Shown: positions 1 to 8,441, numbered from the stretch's first letter. The stretch is DNA of 39,805 nt from Acidobacteriota bacterium (GCA_022072205.1 JAJVID010000017.1:7870-47674); one strand, 5' to 3'. The notes: generated by a model not told the origin, from the letters alone. Translations and numbers: made by a program.

Positions 1-1791
1 GAGTGTCTTGTCAGTCTCGACGCGCATCGCGGCTGAATGCCGATCCCAGTGTTCATGAACATCGCGCCCTGACCTGCCCTGAGCGTCGCGCGCGGTGAGT
101 TTCACACGCAGGTCGTCGTTTCTTTCGGTTTTGCCGACATCGAGCGAAGCGACTTTGGCGACGCCGTATCGGTTGGTTTTGACAGTCGCCAGCGCCCGCT
201 CAGCGTCATCGCGCTTCGCCTTGCTGTCATCCTCGTCATCGAAAGTTTGACTGATCGCCACTTCGCATTGCGCCGGAGAGCCATCGGCGTAAAAAGTCGA
301 AACGTAAAACTGAAGCGGCAACCCCTCACTGTTTCTACCGCGTTCGATCAGGTAGACGTGAATCGGCTCTGCGGTGATGCGCAGGTCGAAGCGGCGCTGT
401 TCGGTGCGGCCCGTTGTCAAGTCGGTCAGGTAGGCCGCAAAACGCAAATCGCGGAAACGCGAATACGAATCGGGTTTGAAATCTTCGTGTTCTTCCGCGA
501 GATTGACGCGGGCGATGAAACGGCCTTCGTCATCGAGCGCGCCTTCGTACCTGGCGCCCTCTTCGGTCTCCCATTTCTGCTCGCGGTAATTCCAGCGGCG
601 TTCGGTTTCGCGGACGACGCGCGCGCGGCCTCGTTTGACAGGCTGGCCGAAAAGATAATCGGCGCGAACCTCGACTTCGGCGTTCTGGCCCGGCAGATAA
701 TAGCCGCGATCAGGTTTGACGTTGACAACAAAATTGGGCAGGTCGTAGCGGCTGATTTTGAATGACACTCCGCCGGGCGCATTGCGCGCGCTTTCTTCGC
801 CCAGCCAGGCTTCGATGTAATATTCGCCGAGTCGCGCGTTGTCAGCGATGGGCCAATCAATGCTGGCGGCGCCGAAGCGCGAAGTCTTGAATCCGGCGCG
901 GAAGATGTAGCTGCCTTCAGGATCGCGGATTTTCAGCGTCCCTTCTACGTTCGCCCATGCTTTCCGGTCACGATCAAAACCGAGAATGCGCGCGTGCAAC
1001 ACCTGCCCCGGTTGATAAAGCGGTTTGTCCGCGCTGACCAGAACCTGATTCGGATAGAGAAGGCTGATCTCCTCTTCGGCCTCCTGGTAAAAACCATCGC
1101 GCCGCGCGACGACTTTGATCTCGGCGTCTTCGGCTTTGAGCGGCCCCGGCAATTTAAATTCCAGCAGCGATTCACCGATGGAGTTCGTCACACCGGACGT
1201 TCTCAATTTGCGCTCGTCGCCGCCTTCTTCGTAAGACATCCATGCTTCCACATTCACGCCAGCGATTGGATGGCCGGTCAGCGGATGCAGCGTGCGGACG
1301 CGAATTGTGTACTTCGGCTCCTTCCCTGCTTCCTGCGGCGCTGAAACGAGCAATCTGAAAATGTCAGGAGTGATTTCGGAGAGCGAGATGACGCCGGAGA
1401 CGGGGCTGGATTCTTCGCCGGACGGATCAGCCGCCACGATCTGGTAACGCAGCCGGTACCAGAGCAATTCCTTGTCGTCGTAATCGCCGCTCCCCAATTT
1501 GATCAGCGGAGTTGTGAAGACGCTGGAGCCGGGGGGAACAGAGATTTCGCGCATCGCTGTAGCGCGAACCACGTCACCCGGGTTTATCAATTCCAAATTG
1601 ATCCGCGCGAGCGAGGCTGTGGCGCGCGGGTTTTCGAACGCGAGCGCGACAACCGCTCCTTCTTTCCTGATTGAAAATTTCGTAGCGGATTCGTTGACGC
1701 GGAAGCCAGCGACGTTCGCCGAAAACTTCGCGGCGAAGATTGAAGCGGAAAAAAGGCAGACCGATGCCAGGCCGATCAGACGGTAACGCAT
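1..1791 (-). CDS. Alpha-2-macroglobulin family protein, N-terminal part (runs off window)
   Basis: The minus-strand frame is open from an ATG at 1791 to the window edge, giving 597 codons without a stop; the C-terminal part is missing. The first 20 or so residues (MRYRLIGLASVCLFSASIFA) look like a Sec signal peptide, so the protein is exported. Beta-rich macroglobulin-like domains follow. The clearest sign is SADKPLYQPGQ at about residues 253-263, the hallmark of the MG2 domain in alpha-2-macroglobulins, followed by further MG-like segments such as PDRGYYLPGQNAEVEVRADY. Bacterial members trap proteases, often through a thioester and often beside a penicillin-binding protein 1C. The thioester region would lie in the missing part, so neither the trap function nor the PBP1C link can be tested here. 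A strongly antisense-looking set of open frames on the plus strand is shadow. Confidence 0.85.
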   Translation of the reverse strand, partial: MRYRLIGLASVCLFSASIFAAKFSANVAGFRVNESATKFSIRKEGAVVALAFENPRATASLARINLELINPGDVVRATAMREISVPPGSSVFTTPLIKLGSGDYDDKELLWYRLRYQIVAADPSGEESSPVSGVISLSEITPDIFRLLVSAPQEAGKEPKYTIRVRTLHPLTGHPIAGVNVEAWMSYEEGGDERKLRTSGVTNSIGESLLEFKLPGPLKAEDAEIKVVARRDGFYQEAEEEISLLYPNQVLVSADKPLYQPGQVLHARILGFDRDRKAWANVEGTLKIRDPEGSYIFRAGFKTSRFGAASIDWPIADNARLGEYYIEAWLGEESARNAPGGVSFKISRYDLPNFVVNVKPDRGYYLPGQNAEVEVRADYLFGQPVKRGRARVVRETERRWNYREQKWETEEGARYEGALDDEGRFIARVNLAEEHEDFKPDSYSRFRDLRFAAYLTDLTTGRTEQRRFDLRITAEPIHVYLIERGRNSEGLPLQFYVSTFYADGSPAQCEVAISQTFDDEDDSKAKRDDAERALATVKTNRYGVAKVASLDVGKTERNDDLRVKLTARDAQGRSGRDVHEHWDRHSAAMRVETDKTL

Positions 1792-2112
1792 GGTGGAACT
1801 CTCCTGATTGTTGATTGTTCGATTCCCAGCGTTCGCCCGGAGACAATGAGCGAAAGGCCGCGCCGTCGCTAAGTTTGACGATGAGTATCCGTGATCGTTG
1901 GCGGCCTGCTGCTGGGTAGAACGGCGACCTTCACGGCGCTTGCAGCAAAAGCCGAAGCGGATCGGAGTAATCTTGACCGGAGGCTTGACGGCCACAATCC
2001 AGCGGCATAGGCTACGCCTCTTAGTCGTTATCTGTGTCGGCTATCATCGTTATCCTGTCGTTCCCTACCCCGACGACAATTTATTAACTAAACAACTTGG
2101 AAGGAGAAAGTC
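1792..2112. promoter_or_regulatory. Divergent intergenic region between macroglobulin and peroxiredoxin genes
   Basis: This 321-base stretch has no convincing gene; a 79-codon plus-strand frame in it lacks a ribosome site and resembles nothing. It must hold the promoters for both divergent genes. I saw no strong inverted repeat. Confidence 0.5.
1985..2013 (+). promoter_or_regulatory. Weak candidate sigma-70-type promoter for the peroxiredoxin gene
   Basis: TTGACG at 1985-1990 is followed after 17 bases by TAGGCT at 2008-2013. The -35 box matches the consensus in 5 of 6 positions and the -10 box in only 3 of 6. It would give a leader of roughly 90 bases. This is a weak call by eye. Confidence 0.2.
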
Positions 2113-2751
2113 ATGGCATTGCGTATTGGTGAGGTAGTTCCTGATTTCAGCGCGGAGACGACCGAAGGTCCGATCAATAGTTTCCACGAATGGATTGGCG
2201 ATAACTGGACCGTTCTGTTTTCACATCCGAAGGATTTCACGCCTGTTTGCACGACCGAACTGGGCGAGGCCGCGCGGCTGAAACCCGAATTTGATAAACG
2301 CGGCGTGAAGATTCTGGGTCTGAGCGTTGACCCGGTTGATTCGCACAAGAAATGGGCCGAGGACATCAAGGAAACTCAAGGTCACGCGCTCAACTTCCCC
2401 GTCATCGCGGACAAGGATCAGAAGGTCGCCAAACTTTACGACATGATCCACCCGGAAGTGAGCGACATCTTCACCGTCCGTTCAGTCTTCGTCATCGGGC
2501 CGGACAAGAAAGTCAAAGCGATGTTGACGTATCCGGCGAGCAGCGGGCGCAACTTCGTCGAAATTCTGCGCCTGGTTGATTCGTGCCAACTGACCGCCAA
2601 ATACAGCGTGGCGACGCCAGTCAACTGGAACCAGGGCGACGATTGCATCATTCTCACATCGGTTTCGGACGAGGCCGCCAAAGAGAAATTCCCCGGCGGA
2701 TGGAAGACACTCAAGCCTTATCTGAGAGTCGTCCCGCAACCGGGCAAATAA
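2113..2751 (+). CDS. Peroxiredoxin, 1-Cys (Prx6/AhpC-TSA) type
   Basis: This 212-residue thiol peroxidase reduces hydrogen peroxide and organic peroxides in the cytoplasm. The peroxidatic site reads HPKDFTPVCTTELG, with Cys46 in the conserved PxxxTxxC context. The length and the long C-terminal arm (NWNQGDDCII, then GGWKTLKPYLR) fit the Prx6 group rather than the shorter AhpC or BCP groups. Two more cysteines, Cys158 and Cys178, lie in the C-terminal half, so a resolving role for one cannot be excluded. A strong Shine-Dalgarno (AAGGAG, 2101-2106) precedes the ATG. The gene stands alone, divergent from the macroglobulin gene and convergent with the SIS gene. The bacillithiol genes further downstream hint at a low-molecular-weight thiol that could recycle it; that link is inference. 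Confidence 0.93.
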   Translation: MALRIGEVVPDFSAETTEGPINSFHEWIGDNWTVLFSHPKDFTPVCTTELGEAARLKPEFDKRGVKILGLSVDPVDSHKKWAEDIKETQGHALNFPVIADKDQKVAKLYDMIHPEVSDIFTVRSVFVIGPDKKVKAMLTYPASSGRNFVEILRLVDSCQLTAKYSVATPVNWNQGDDCIILTSVSDEAAKEKFPGGWKTLKPYLRVVPQPGK

Positions 2752-2754
2752 GAA

Positions 2755-2837
2755 GACAAGGGGACAAGGAGAAGAGGGGACAAGGAAACCGGGATACAGA
2801 AAAATCCATTGCCCCCTCTTCCCCTTGTCCCCTTGTC
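2755..2837. repeat. Heptamer-built long hairpin element between convergent genes
   Basis: Arms at 2755-2779 and 2813-2837 are complementary in 24 of 25 positions, with a 33-base loop. Each arm is made of short G-rich (or C-rich) repeats such as GGGACAA and GAAGAGG. The element fills the gap between the peroxiredoxin stop (2749-2751) and the SIS gene stop (2842-2844). It may serve as a bidirectional transcription barrier. Its architecture matches the elements at 8371-8440 and 26173-26274, though the repeat sequence differs. Confidence 0.85.
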
Positions 2838-2841
2838 CTCT

Positions 2842-3876
2842 TCACACCGTCTTCGTCACCTTCGACAACGATCTCGGCTGGTCGGGACTCAGGCCTTTCG
2901 CTTCGGCCAGCAACGCCGCGAAGAGTTGGGCGGGAATGATGTATGGAATCGGCGACAGCAGTTCGCTGATCGGTTGGGGGATCGCTATTTTGCGCGAGGC
3001 GAGTTTGAGCGCGGCTGATTCGCTTGAGATTGCAATCGTCTCCGCGCCTAAGCCTTTCAACTTTTCCAGCAGTTCTTTCGTCCCTTTCAGAGTCGGCCCC
3101 GGCGGCGCGAAGACAAACACGGGAAACCCACCGTCAACCATCGCAATCGGCCCGTGCAGGAAGTCGGCGCCAGAAAATCTCTCGGCCACCACGTAACAGG
3201 TTTCCATCAGCTTGATCGCAAATTCAAAAGCGTTGGCGTAATTCAAACTCCGCCCGACGACGACGCATTGCTCCATGAAGGCGTATCGTTCGACCATCTC
3301 GGCGACGCGCGGCTGAAGCGTGAGCGCGCTTGCGGCCAGTTCGGGCAATCGCTCGATCTCAGGCCGATGCCCGTTTCCGCTGATCGCGCTCGCCAGCAGA
3401 TGAAAGATCAGCAACTGGCCGGTGTAGGTTTTCGTCGCGGCCACGCTGCGTTCGCGCCCGGCGTGAATCAGAAAAGTTTCGTCGGCGAGTTTCGCCATCG
3501 AGGATTCGGCTTCGTTCGTAATCGCCAGCGTCGTCGCGCCGCAGCGTTTGGAATTTTCCAGCGTCAGGTTGATGTCAACGCCCTCGCCGGATTGCGAAAT
3601 GCCGATGACCAGCGCATCGCGCAAATCCATCTTCGTTTTGTAAAGCGTGTGAATCGCCGGCGCCGCCAGCGAAACCGGAATGCCCGTCGTCATTTCGATC
3701 AGGTAACGCCCGAACAGCGCGGCGTTGTCGGAACTGCCGCGCGCGACAAGCACGATCAGGCGCGGGCGATTGGCTTTCAATTTCGCCGCGAAGCTTTCGA
3801 TCTTTTTCGATTCGCGTTTGATCGTTCGTTCAATCGCGGCGGGCTGTTGGTGAATTTCATCCAGCATCAAAGACAT
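2842..3876 (-). CDS. SIS-domain sugar-phosphate isomerase/deaminase (GlmS C-half/NagB-II-like)
   Basis: This 344-residue protein has the two tandem SIS domains of the isomerase half of GlmS, without the N-terminal glutaminase. The usual N-terminal motif is present (MLDEIHQQPAAIERT), followed by ARGSSDNAALFGRYLIE and GISQSGEGVDI, which line the sugar-phosphate pocket, and GRERSVAATKTYTGQL. Stand-alone proteins of this build act as glucosamine-6-phosphate deaminases (NagB-II) or related ketose/aldose isomerases (AgaS, FrlB); the exact substrate cannot be read from sequence. I chose the ATG at 3876, behind AAGGAG, instead of an upstream TTG at 3915 that lacks a ribosome site. It follows a DUF4127-like gene on the same strand, with a hairpin between them, and is probably the last gene of this minus-strand run. 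Confidence 0.88.
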   Translation of the reverse strand: MSLMLDEIHQQPAAIERTIKRESKKIESFAAKLKANRPRLIVLVARGSSDNAALFGRYLIEMTTGIPVSLAAPAIHTLYKTKMDLRDALVIGISQSGEGVDINLTLENSKRCGATTLAITNEAESSMAKLADETFLIHAGRERSVAATKTYTGQLLIFHLLASAISGNGHRPEIERLPELAASALTLQPRVAEMVERYAFMEQCVVVGRSLNYANAFEFAIKLMETCYVVAERFSGADFLHGPIAMVDGGFPVFVFAPPGPTLKGTKELLEKLKGLGAETIAISSESAALKLASRKIAIPQPISELLSPIPYIIPAQLFAALLAEAKGLSPDQPRSLSKVTKTV

Positions 3877-3905
3877 AAATTCTGATCGTTTCTCCTTGAA
3901 AATTC

Positions 3906-3926
3906 CTGGGAGCAAATCGCTCCCAG
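3906..3926. other. 8-bp perfect hairpin between DUF4127-like and SIS genes
   Basis: CTGGGAGC (3906-3913) and GCTCCCAG (3919-3926) pair perfectly around a 5-base loop. The hairpin begins 1 base after the DUF4127-like stop codon. No T-run follows on the minus strand, so it is more likely an RNA-stability or translation element, or a partial terminator, than a full intrinsic terminator. Confidence 0.6.
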
Positions 3927-3927
3927 A

Positions 3928-5301
3928 TCATTGCTGTGCATTGCCAATGTAAACCAGGTAAGCGGCGGGGCTGATTTCGGCCTCCGAAATCTTTTGCGAG
4001 GGCAGGCGCAATCGCAAGGTCTGCAAAAAACGCAGTTCAAATTGAGCGCGCTCACCGCTCTTCAACAAAATCGCGTGAAGGTGATCTTTAAATTGATCCC
4101 TGAAAAGTTCGTTAGCGATAACTCTGACCTCGCTCTGCGCGAAATCTTCGGCGCGCTCGGTGTCGCCTCCGAGTTTATTCGGATCGGCTTTCAACTGATC
4201 TCGGACGAACGTCTCCAGCTTCGGGCGAACATCGAGCGCATAGGCCCAGTCGCTCAGATAACTGGCCAAAAGCAAATTGACGTGCGCGCGGTCAATGCGC
4301 TTGACGCGGTCAACGTCGTCACGCAGAAATCTGATCGCCGTCAGCAGCGCCGAACTATGCGCCAACACCCGCGCGGTCGCCTGCGCTTTATCGGAAACGT
4401 CCGCCGCCACATCCGACGAGGCATAAGCGATGATTTGATCGAGCAGGTTGCGGATGCGCAACTCCGCCAGCAACGCCTGCTTGCCCGTTTTCGATTCGGA
4501 TAGATCGAGCAGCGCGACGCGATAGTTTTTGTTGATGGCGGCATCAAGCGATTCGACGAGCGTGGCGCGTTGTTGATCATTCGTCTGCGGCGCGTGGATG
4601 AAGACCAGAATGCTTACTGCGCGCGCGGCTTCGTTGATCGAAGACAGTTCGTCGCCGCCGACAAGTTTGATTCTGTCGCTGATCGTTTTGTGAATCTCAT
4701 CCCGTCCGGAAGCGGATGAATAGAGCGGCAGAAATTTGGGCGTGAATCCGAATTGTTGATTGAGCAGCCGCGCCACCAGCGTGACGCTCGCCGCGTCCGG
4801 CTCCGATTCGGAAGAGTTGAAACTGTAGATCGGAACGCCGGGATGCGTTTTGCGAATCCATTCGATCAATTCAACCCGCTGCCCGGTTGAATCGCCGATT
4901 GAATCGCCAGTTGAGCCAGGCGATGCGATCACGCCCTTCACTCCGGAATAATCAAGTCCCTTGACCCATGCGGTCAGTTTTTCGGCGTCGCCCATCGCGC
5001 TCGCCGGAGGCGCGATCAGATCGTGGTCGGCGACTTGCGCGACCATTCGCGGCTGTCGCAATGACGGCGGACGGTCATCGCGCGGGATCAGAATGATTTT
5101 CCCGGCGAAGTAATCCCGCGCGGCTGTACGCAAAAGCGGGCGATGGCGTTGAGCGAATGATGAAGCGATGGGAAGAGCGGCGAGCGCCAGAATCAAAAGC
5201 GGTATGAAAAGGCGGGGCCGGGCGAAAATGCGAATGGATGGCGAATGGATTTTCTTCGCCGCGCGCTTGAACCGCCGTGTCGCCCCGCCTTCAACCATCA
5301 T
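3928..5301 (-). CDS. DUF4127-like exported protein of unknown function
   Basis: This 457-residue protein starts with a basic segment and a hydrophobic stretch at about residues 31-48 (LFIPLLILALAALPIASSFA), a long-n-region signal peptide or membrane anchor. The mature part opens with KIILIPRDDRPPSLRQPR, then DHDLIAPPASAMGD and HPGVPIYSFNSSES. This resembles the N-terminal pattern of the DUF4127 family (a strand ending in LDDRP, then a PP..LG step and PIYAFS). No reaction is established for that family, and I found no catalytic motif I trust. The ATG lies 10 bases after the M48 peptidase stop, and the SIS gene follows, so co-transcription is likely. The SIS neighbour hints at amino-sugar or cell-wall sugar metabolism, which is inference only. 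Confidence 0.65.
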   Translation of the reverse strand: MMVEGGATRRFKRAAKKIHSPSIRIFARPRLFIPLLILALAALPIASSFAQRHRPLLRTAARDYFAGKIILIPRDDRPPSLRQPRMVAQVADHDLIAPPASAMGDAEKLTAWVKGLDYSGVKGVIASPGSTGDSIGDSTGQRVELIEWIRKTHPGVPIYSFNSSESEPDAASVTLVARLLNQQFGFTPKFLPLYSSASGRDEIHKTISDRIKLVGGDELSSINEAARAVSILVFIHAPQTNDQQRATLVESLDAAINKNYRVALLDLSESKTGKQALLAELRIRNLLDQIIAYASSDVAADVSDKAQATARVLAHSSALLTAIRFLRDDVDRVKRIDRAHVNLLLASYLSDWAYALDVRPKLETFVRDQLKADPNKLGGDTERAEDFAQSEVRVIANELFRDQFKDHLHAILLKSGERAQFELRFLQTLRLRLPSQKISEAEISPAAYLVYIGNAQQ

Positions 5302-5311
5302 CTTCAGCCTT

Positions 5312-6208
5312 TCAGTTCCTGGGCCTCACTTTGCGCGGCGGCTTCGAGCTTGCGGGCGCGCTCGGTTTCACGCGCTCAAATTCGCTGGAGTCGCGCTCGC
5401 CTCTCTGGTCGGAACCGCGCAAGTGTTCGCTGATTTCACGTCGAGTATTCGCGGCGCGCTCGCTGGCGGGCGGGTGGCTGGCCAGAATCGAGCCGAGCGC
5501 GTTGGGCGAGCTTTGACTGACCCGCTGTAAAATCTCGAACATCTCGACCATTCCGCCAGTGTTGTAACCGGCGTCTCTGAGATTGTAGAGGCCCAGGAAA
5601 TCAGCTTCACGTTCAGCGTCGCGGCTGTGTTTCATCAGATAACCGCCAGCGATCATGTTGCCCGCAAGTTCGCCGATGCCCGCGCCAGTCTGCCCGCCGA
5701 GAATCGCGCCCGCGACCGTCGCAATTCCGGCCAGCGTGCCGTATTTCTGCGAGCGTTTGACGTTCTCCAATCCGTGACGCCCGACGATGTGGCCGATTTC
5801 ATGGCCAAGCACGCTGGCCAGTTGCGCCTCACTCCTGGTCGCGGCAAGCAACCCCGTATGCACGTATACGCGCCCGCCGAGCGTCGCAAAAGCGTTGATT
5901 GATTTGTCGTCAACGACGTAAAAACGCCAGGGAAGGTTCGGCCTCTGAGAACGGCGGGCGATGCGCTGGCCGAGCGAGTTGATGTAATTGTTGAGCGAGC
6001 GGTCTTCGACCAGGCGAAACTGTTTGAGAAGCTCCTGATGAACCTGTTCGGCCAGTTTCAGTTCGTCGGCTTCGGACAGATAGCCCTTGTTCGAGTATTC
6101 GCGATTGCGGAATTTGTCGTAAGGATTCGATTGAGCAAGAGCAGTGATGGAAAGAGCGCCGATAATCGCGACAGCTAGCATTCTGGGCAGGCCAGATATT
6201 CTATTCAT
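5312..6208 (-). CDS. M48-family zinc metalloprotease, exported
   Basis: This 298-residue protein has a signal peptide (about residues 1-26, ending ITALAQ) and a complete M48 catalytic set. HEIGH at residues 136-140 supplies two zinc ligands and the catalytic Glu, and Glu201 in EREADFLGLY is the third ligand. The segment SINAFATLGGRVYVHTGLL is the usual substrate-edge strand of this family. It resembles the BepA/LoiP type of periplasmic M48 peptidases, which degrade or help fold envelope proteins, but without the TPR region of BepA. The C-terminus is basic, Pro/Ser-rich and probably disordered. A Shine-Dalgarno (AAGGGAG) lies 9 bases before the ATG. It sits 40 bases after the mog gene and 10 bases before the DUF4127-like gene. 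Confidence 0.92.
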   Translation of the reverse strand: MNRISGLPRMLAVAIIGALSITALAQSNPYDKFRNREYSNKGYLSEADELKLAEQVHQELLKQFRLVEDRSLNNYINSLGQRIARRSQRPNLPWRFYVVDDKSINAFATLGGRVYVHTGLLAATRSEAQLASVLGHEIGHIVGRHGLENVKRSQKYGTLAGIATVAGAILGGQTGAGIGELAGNMIAGGYLMKHSRDAEREADFLGLYNLRDAGYNTGGMVEMFEILQRVSQSSPNALGSILASHPPASERAANTRREISEHLRGSDQRGERDSSEFERVKPSAPASSKPPRKVRPRN

Positions 6209-6248
6209 TTTTCATTCTCCCTTCGTTCAAGCGCCGGAGCGGCGCCAT

Positions 6249-6737
6249 TTATTCCGTGAGCAGTGAAATTGCATGCGGCAATGTGCGGGCAATCGCCTGC
6301 AGGTTTTCGCGCGCGCCGCGCACGCTGCCCGGCAAATTGACAATCAACGTCCGGCCACGAGCGCCGCACACCGAGCGCGACAACGCGGCCAGTGGCGTGA
6401 TCTTCAGGCTTTCAGCCCGCATCAATTCAGCCAGCCCCGGAGCTTCGCGTTCGATCACATCGCGGGTGGCTTCGGGTGTCACGTCGCGCGGAGCCAGCCC
6501 CGTCCCGCCCGTCGTCACGATCAAGTTCGCCGCGCCTGCGTCGGAGTATTGCCGCAACCGCGCCGCAATCTGTTCGCGCTCATCGGGTAGAATTTCGGCC
6601 GCCACGATCTCGGCTTTGAGCGATTGCAACTCGGCCACAACCGCCGGGCCTGACAAATCTTCGCGCTCACCGCGCGAAGCCGAATCGCTGATAGTCAACA
6701 CTACCGCCTTGATTGTCTGATTGTTTGTTACTGCCAT
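6249..6737 (-). CDS. mog: Molybdopterin adenylyltransferase-type protein (MogA/MoaB family)
   Basis: This 162-residue protein matches the MogA/MoaB family along its whole length. VVLTISDSASRGEREDLSGP opens the fold, TTGGTGLAPRDVTPEAT is the molybdopterin-binding signature, and LPGSVRGARENLQA closes it. The family activates molybdopterin by adenylation before molybdenum insertion; some MoaB proteins are inactive or tungsten-linked, so the exact label is open. No other molybdenum cofactor gene is in the window, so its place here is not explained by context. No good Shine-Dalgarno precedes the ATG at 6737. The gap to the NUDIX gene upstream is 48 bases. Confidence 0.9.
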   Translation of the reverse strand: MAVTNNQTIKAVVLTISDSASRGEREDLSGPAVVAELQSLKAEIVAAEILPDEREQIAARLRQYSDAGAANLIVTTGGTGLAPRDVTPEATRDVIEREAPGLAELMRAESLKITPLAALSRSVCGARGRTLIVNLPGSVRGARENLQAIARTLPHAISLLTE

Positions 6738-6785
6738 AGGGGTGACGAAAGTGTAATTGTTGAGGCGAGTTGATTCAACCTGTAT

Positions 6786-7232
6786 CTACTGACGCTCGAT
6801 CTCTGAAAGGCTGTTGAGCGTGACGCCTGAACGCAGACTCTCGATCATTCGCTGAGTGACGATGAACAGCGGCTGCGGCAGATCATCGAGGTCGTACCAC
6901 GCCCAGCCGTCGCACTTTTCCGGCTCCATCAACTGCGGTTCGCCCGCTGGCGCTTCACAAACGAAATCAACGTCAACGTAATGCCGCGCGCCATCTTCAC
7001 GATGAAAGATGTAATTGCCGACCGACAGCAATCTCAAATCCGCAATATCCAGTCCGGTCTCTTCGCGGACTTCGCGGCGCGCGGTCTGTTCAAAACTCTC
7101 GCCGAATTCGATGTGGCCGCCCGGCGCGGCGTAATAGCCCTCGCCGTGCGAGCCGCGGCGGCGGCCCAGCAACACTCGCCCGCGCCGCATCACCAGGACG
7201 CCCATTCCGACTTGTGGTTTTTGATTCGTCAT
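6786..7232 (-). CDS. NUDIX hydrolase (MutT-like)
   Basis: This 148-residue protein carries a complete NUDIX box at residues 39-61: Gly39, Glu45, then REVREETGL, with the metal-binding Glu residues in place. NUDIX enzymes cleave nucleoside diphosphates linked to another group; the sequence ([15 protein letters not shown], then [13 protein letters not shown]) resembles the MutT/ADP-ribose group but does not fix the substrate. I chose the ATG at 7232 over an upstream start at 7250 because it overlaps the bshA stop codon as ATGA, a classic translational-coupling junction, and no separate Shine-Dalgarno is visible. Coupling to bshA suggests co-expression with bacillithiol synthesis, perhaps clearing a nucleotide side product; that role is speculative. 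Confidence 0.9.
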   Translation of the reverse strand: MTNQKPQVGMGVLVMRRGRVLLGRRRGSHGEGYYAAPGGHIEFGESFEQTARREVREETGLDIADLRLLSVGNYIFHREDGARHYVDVDFVCEAPAGEPQLMEPEKCDGWAWYDLDDLPQPLFIVTQRMIESLRSGVTLNSLSEIERQ

Positions 7233-8365
7233 CTGTTTTTGCCGGCCCAATCAATCACGCGTTCATAAAGTTTCTCGTATTGCGGAATCACAATCTCGGT
7301 GTTGAATCGTTCGACCGCCCACGCGCGGCCTCGCGCGCCCATCCGCCGCCATTTGTTTTCGTCCGACAGAATTTCGACGGCGCGCTCGGCCATCGCCTGC
7401 GTGTCTCCGACTTCGACCAGATAACCCGTTTCGCCGTCGAGCACGACTTCCGGCAATCCACCCGCGCGAGTGGCGATCACCGGCGTTTCGCAGGCCATCG
7501 CTTCCAACGCGGCCAGCCCGAACGATTCAGTGTCGCTCGGCATCAACAACAGGTCGGAGGCCGAAAGATAGTCGGCGATATTCGGAACCTGTCCTGCAAA
7601 GATCACGTCATCGGCGATGCCGTAATCCCGCGCCAGTTTCTCTGCGCCCTCTCGCTCCGGCCCGTCTCCGCACATCACCAGCCGCGCGCTCAAGCGTTCG
7701 CGCAATCTGGCCAGCGTGTGAATGCAATCGTTGATGCGTTTGACCGGACGGAAATTCGAGACGTGGATCAGCAGCTTTTCGCCGTTGGGCGTGAGCCTGC
7801 TGCGCAGCGCCTGGTTTTCGCGCCGCGCGTATTCTTTCGCGTTGATGAAGTTCGGGATCACCTCGACCGCGCAATTGCCGAACGTCCGGCAGGTTTCGCC
7901 CGCCAGATACCGCGAGATCGCCGTCAACGCGTCGGATTGCGCAATCGAAAACCGCGTGATCGGCAGGAAGCTTTTGCGCGACCCGACCAGCGTGATGTCC
8001 GTGCCGTGCAGCGTCGTGACGAACGGCAGGTAGCGCGTTGATTTGTACATCTCGCGCGCCAGAAATCCGGCGGTCGCGTGCGGGATCGCGTAATGCATGT
8101 GCAGCACGTCCAGCTTTTCATTCCCGGCGACCTCGACGATCTTCGACGCCAGCGCCAGATCGTAAGGCGGAAATTCAAACAGCGGATAATCGAACAGATC
8201 AACCTGATGGAATCGCATCCGCTCGTCCAGCCTGCACAGCCGCGTCGGCAGCGCGTAGCTGATGAAATGGACATTGTGGCCGCGTTCGGCCAGTTCGCGC
8301 CCCAATTCGGAGCCGACAATTCCGCTGCCGCCGTAGGTGGGGAAGACTGTGATGCCGATGTTCAT
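7229..8365 (-). CDS. bshA: N-acetyl-alpha-D-glucosaminyl L-malate synthase BshA
   Basis: This 378-residue GT4 glycosyltransferase opens with [20 protein letters not shown] and [16 protein letters not shown], both characteristic of BshA. The malate- and UDP-GlcNAc-pocket segments [16 protein letters not shown] and [12 protein letters not shown] follow. The C-terminal half holds the GT-B donor motif [16 protein letters not shown]. BshA makes GlcNAc-malate from UDP-GlcNAc and L-malate, the first step of bacillithiol synthesis in the cytoplasm. The next enzyme, BshB1, is encoded just upstream; BshC is not in the window. There is no Shine-Dalgarno before the ATG: the leader is the C/T-rich arm of a long hairpin element ending 9 bases upstream. 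The stop overlaps the NUDIX start. Confidence 0.92.
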   Translation of the reverse strand: MNIGITVFPTYGGSGIVGSELGRELAERGHNVHFISYALPTRLCRLDERMRFHQVDLFDYPLFEFPPYDLALASKIVEVAGNEKLDVLHMHYAIPHATAGFLAREMYKSTRYLPFVTTLHGTDITLVGSRKSFLPITRFSIAQSDALTAISRYLAGETCRTFGNCAVEVIPNFINAKEYARRENQALRSRLTPNGEKLLIHVSNFRPVKRINDCIHTLARLRERLSARLVMCGDGPEREGAEKLARDYGIADDVIFAGQVPNIADYLSASDLLLMPSDTESFGLAALEAMACETPVIATRAGGLPEVVLDGETGYLVEVGDTQAMAERAVEILSDENKWRRMGARGRAWAVERFNTEIVIPQYEKLYERVIDWAGKNR

Positions 8366-8370
8366 AAAGA

Positions 8371-8440
8371 GTAGGGAGTGGGGAGTAGGGAGTGGGGAAT
8401 GGGGAACAGGACTGATTCCCCACTCTCTACTCCCCGCTCC
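8371..8440. repeat. Heptamer-built long hairpin filling the bshB1-bshA gap
   Basis: Five degenerate heptamers (GTAGGGA, GTGGGGA, GTAGGGA, GTGGGGA, ATGGGGA) run from 8371 to 8405. Bases 8375-8400 pair with 8415-8440 in 24 of 26 positions around a 14-base loop. One base separates it from the bshB1 stop (8442-8444), and 9 bases separate the stem from the bshA ATG. It resembles the short tandemly repeated repetitive (STRR) heptamers described in cyanobacteria in style, though not necessarily in origin. Confidence 0.88.
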
Positions 8441-8441
8441 T

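Noticed and set aside
3154..3885. 243-codon plus-strand frame opposite the SIS gene
   Set aside because: Arg/His/Gln-rich antisense shadow of a clearly coding minus-strand gene; the G+C-rich codon use leaves such frames open.
7214..8041. 275-codon plus-strand frame opposite bshA
   Set aside because: Antisense shadow; bshA is unambiguous on the other strand.
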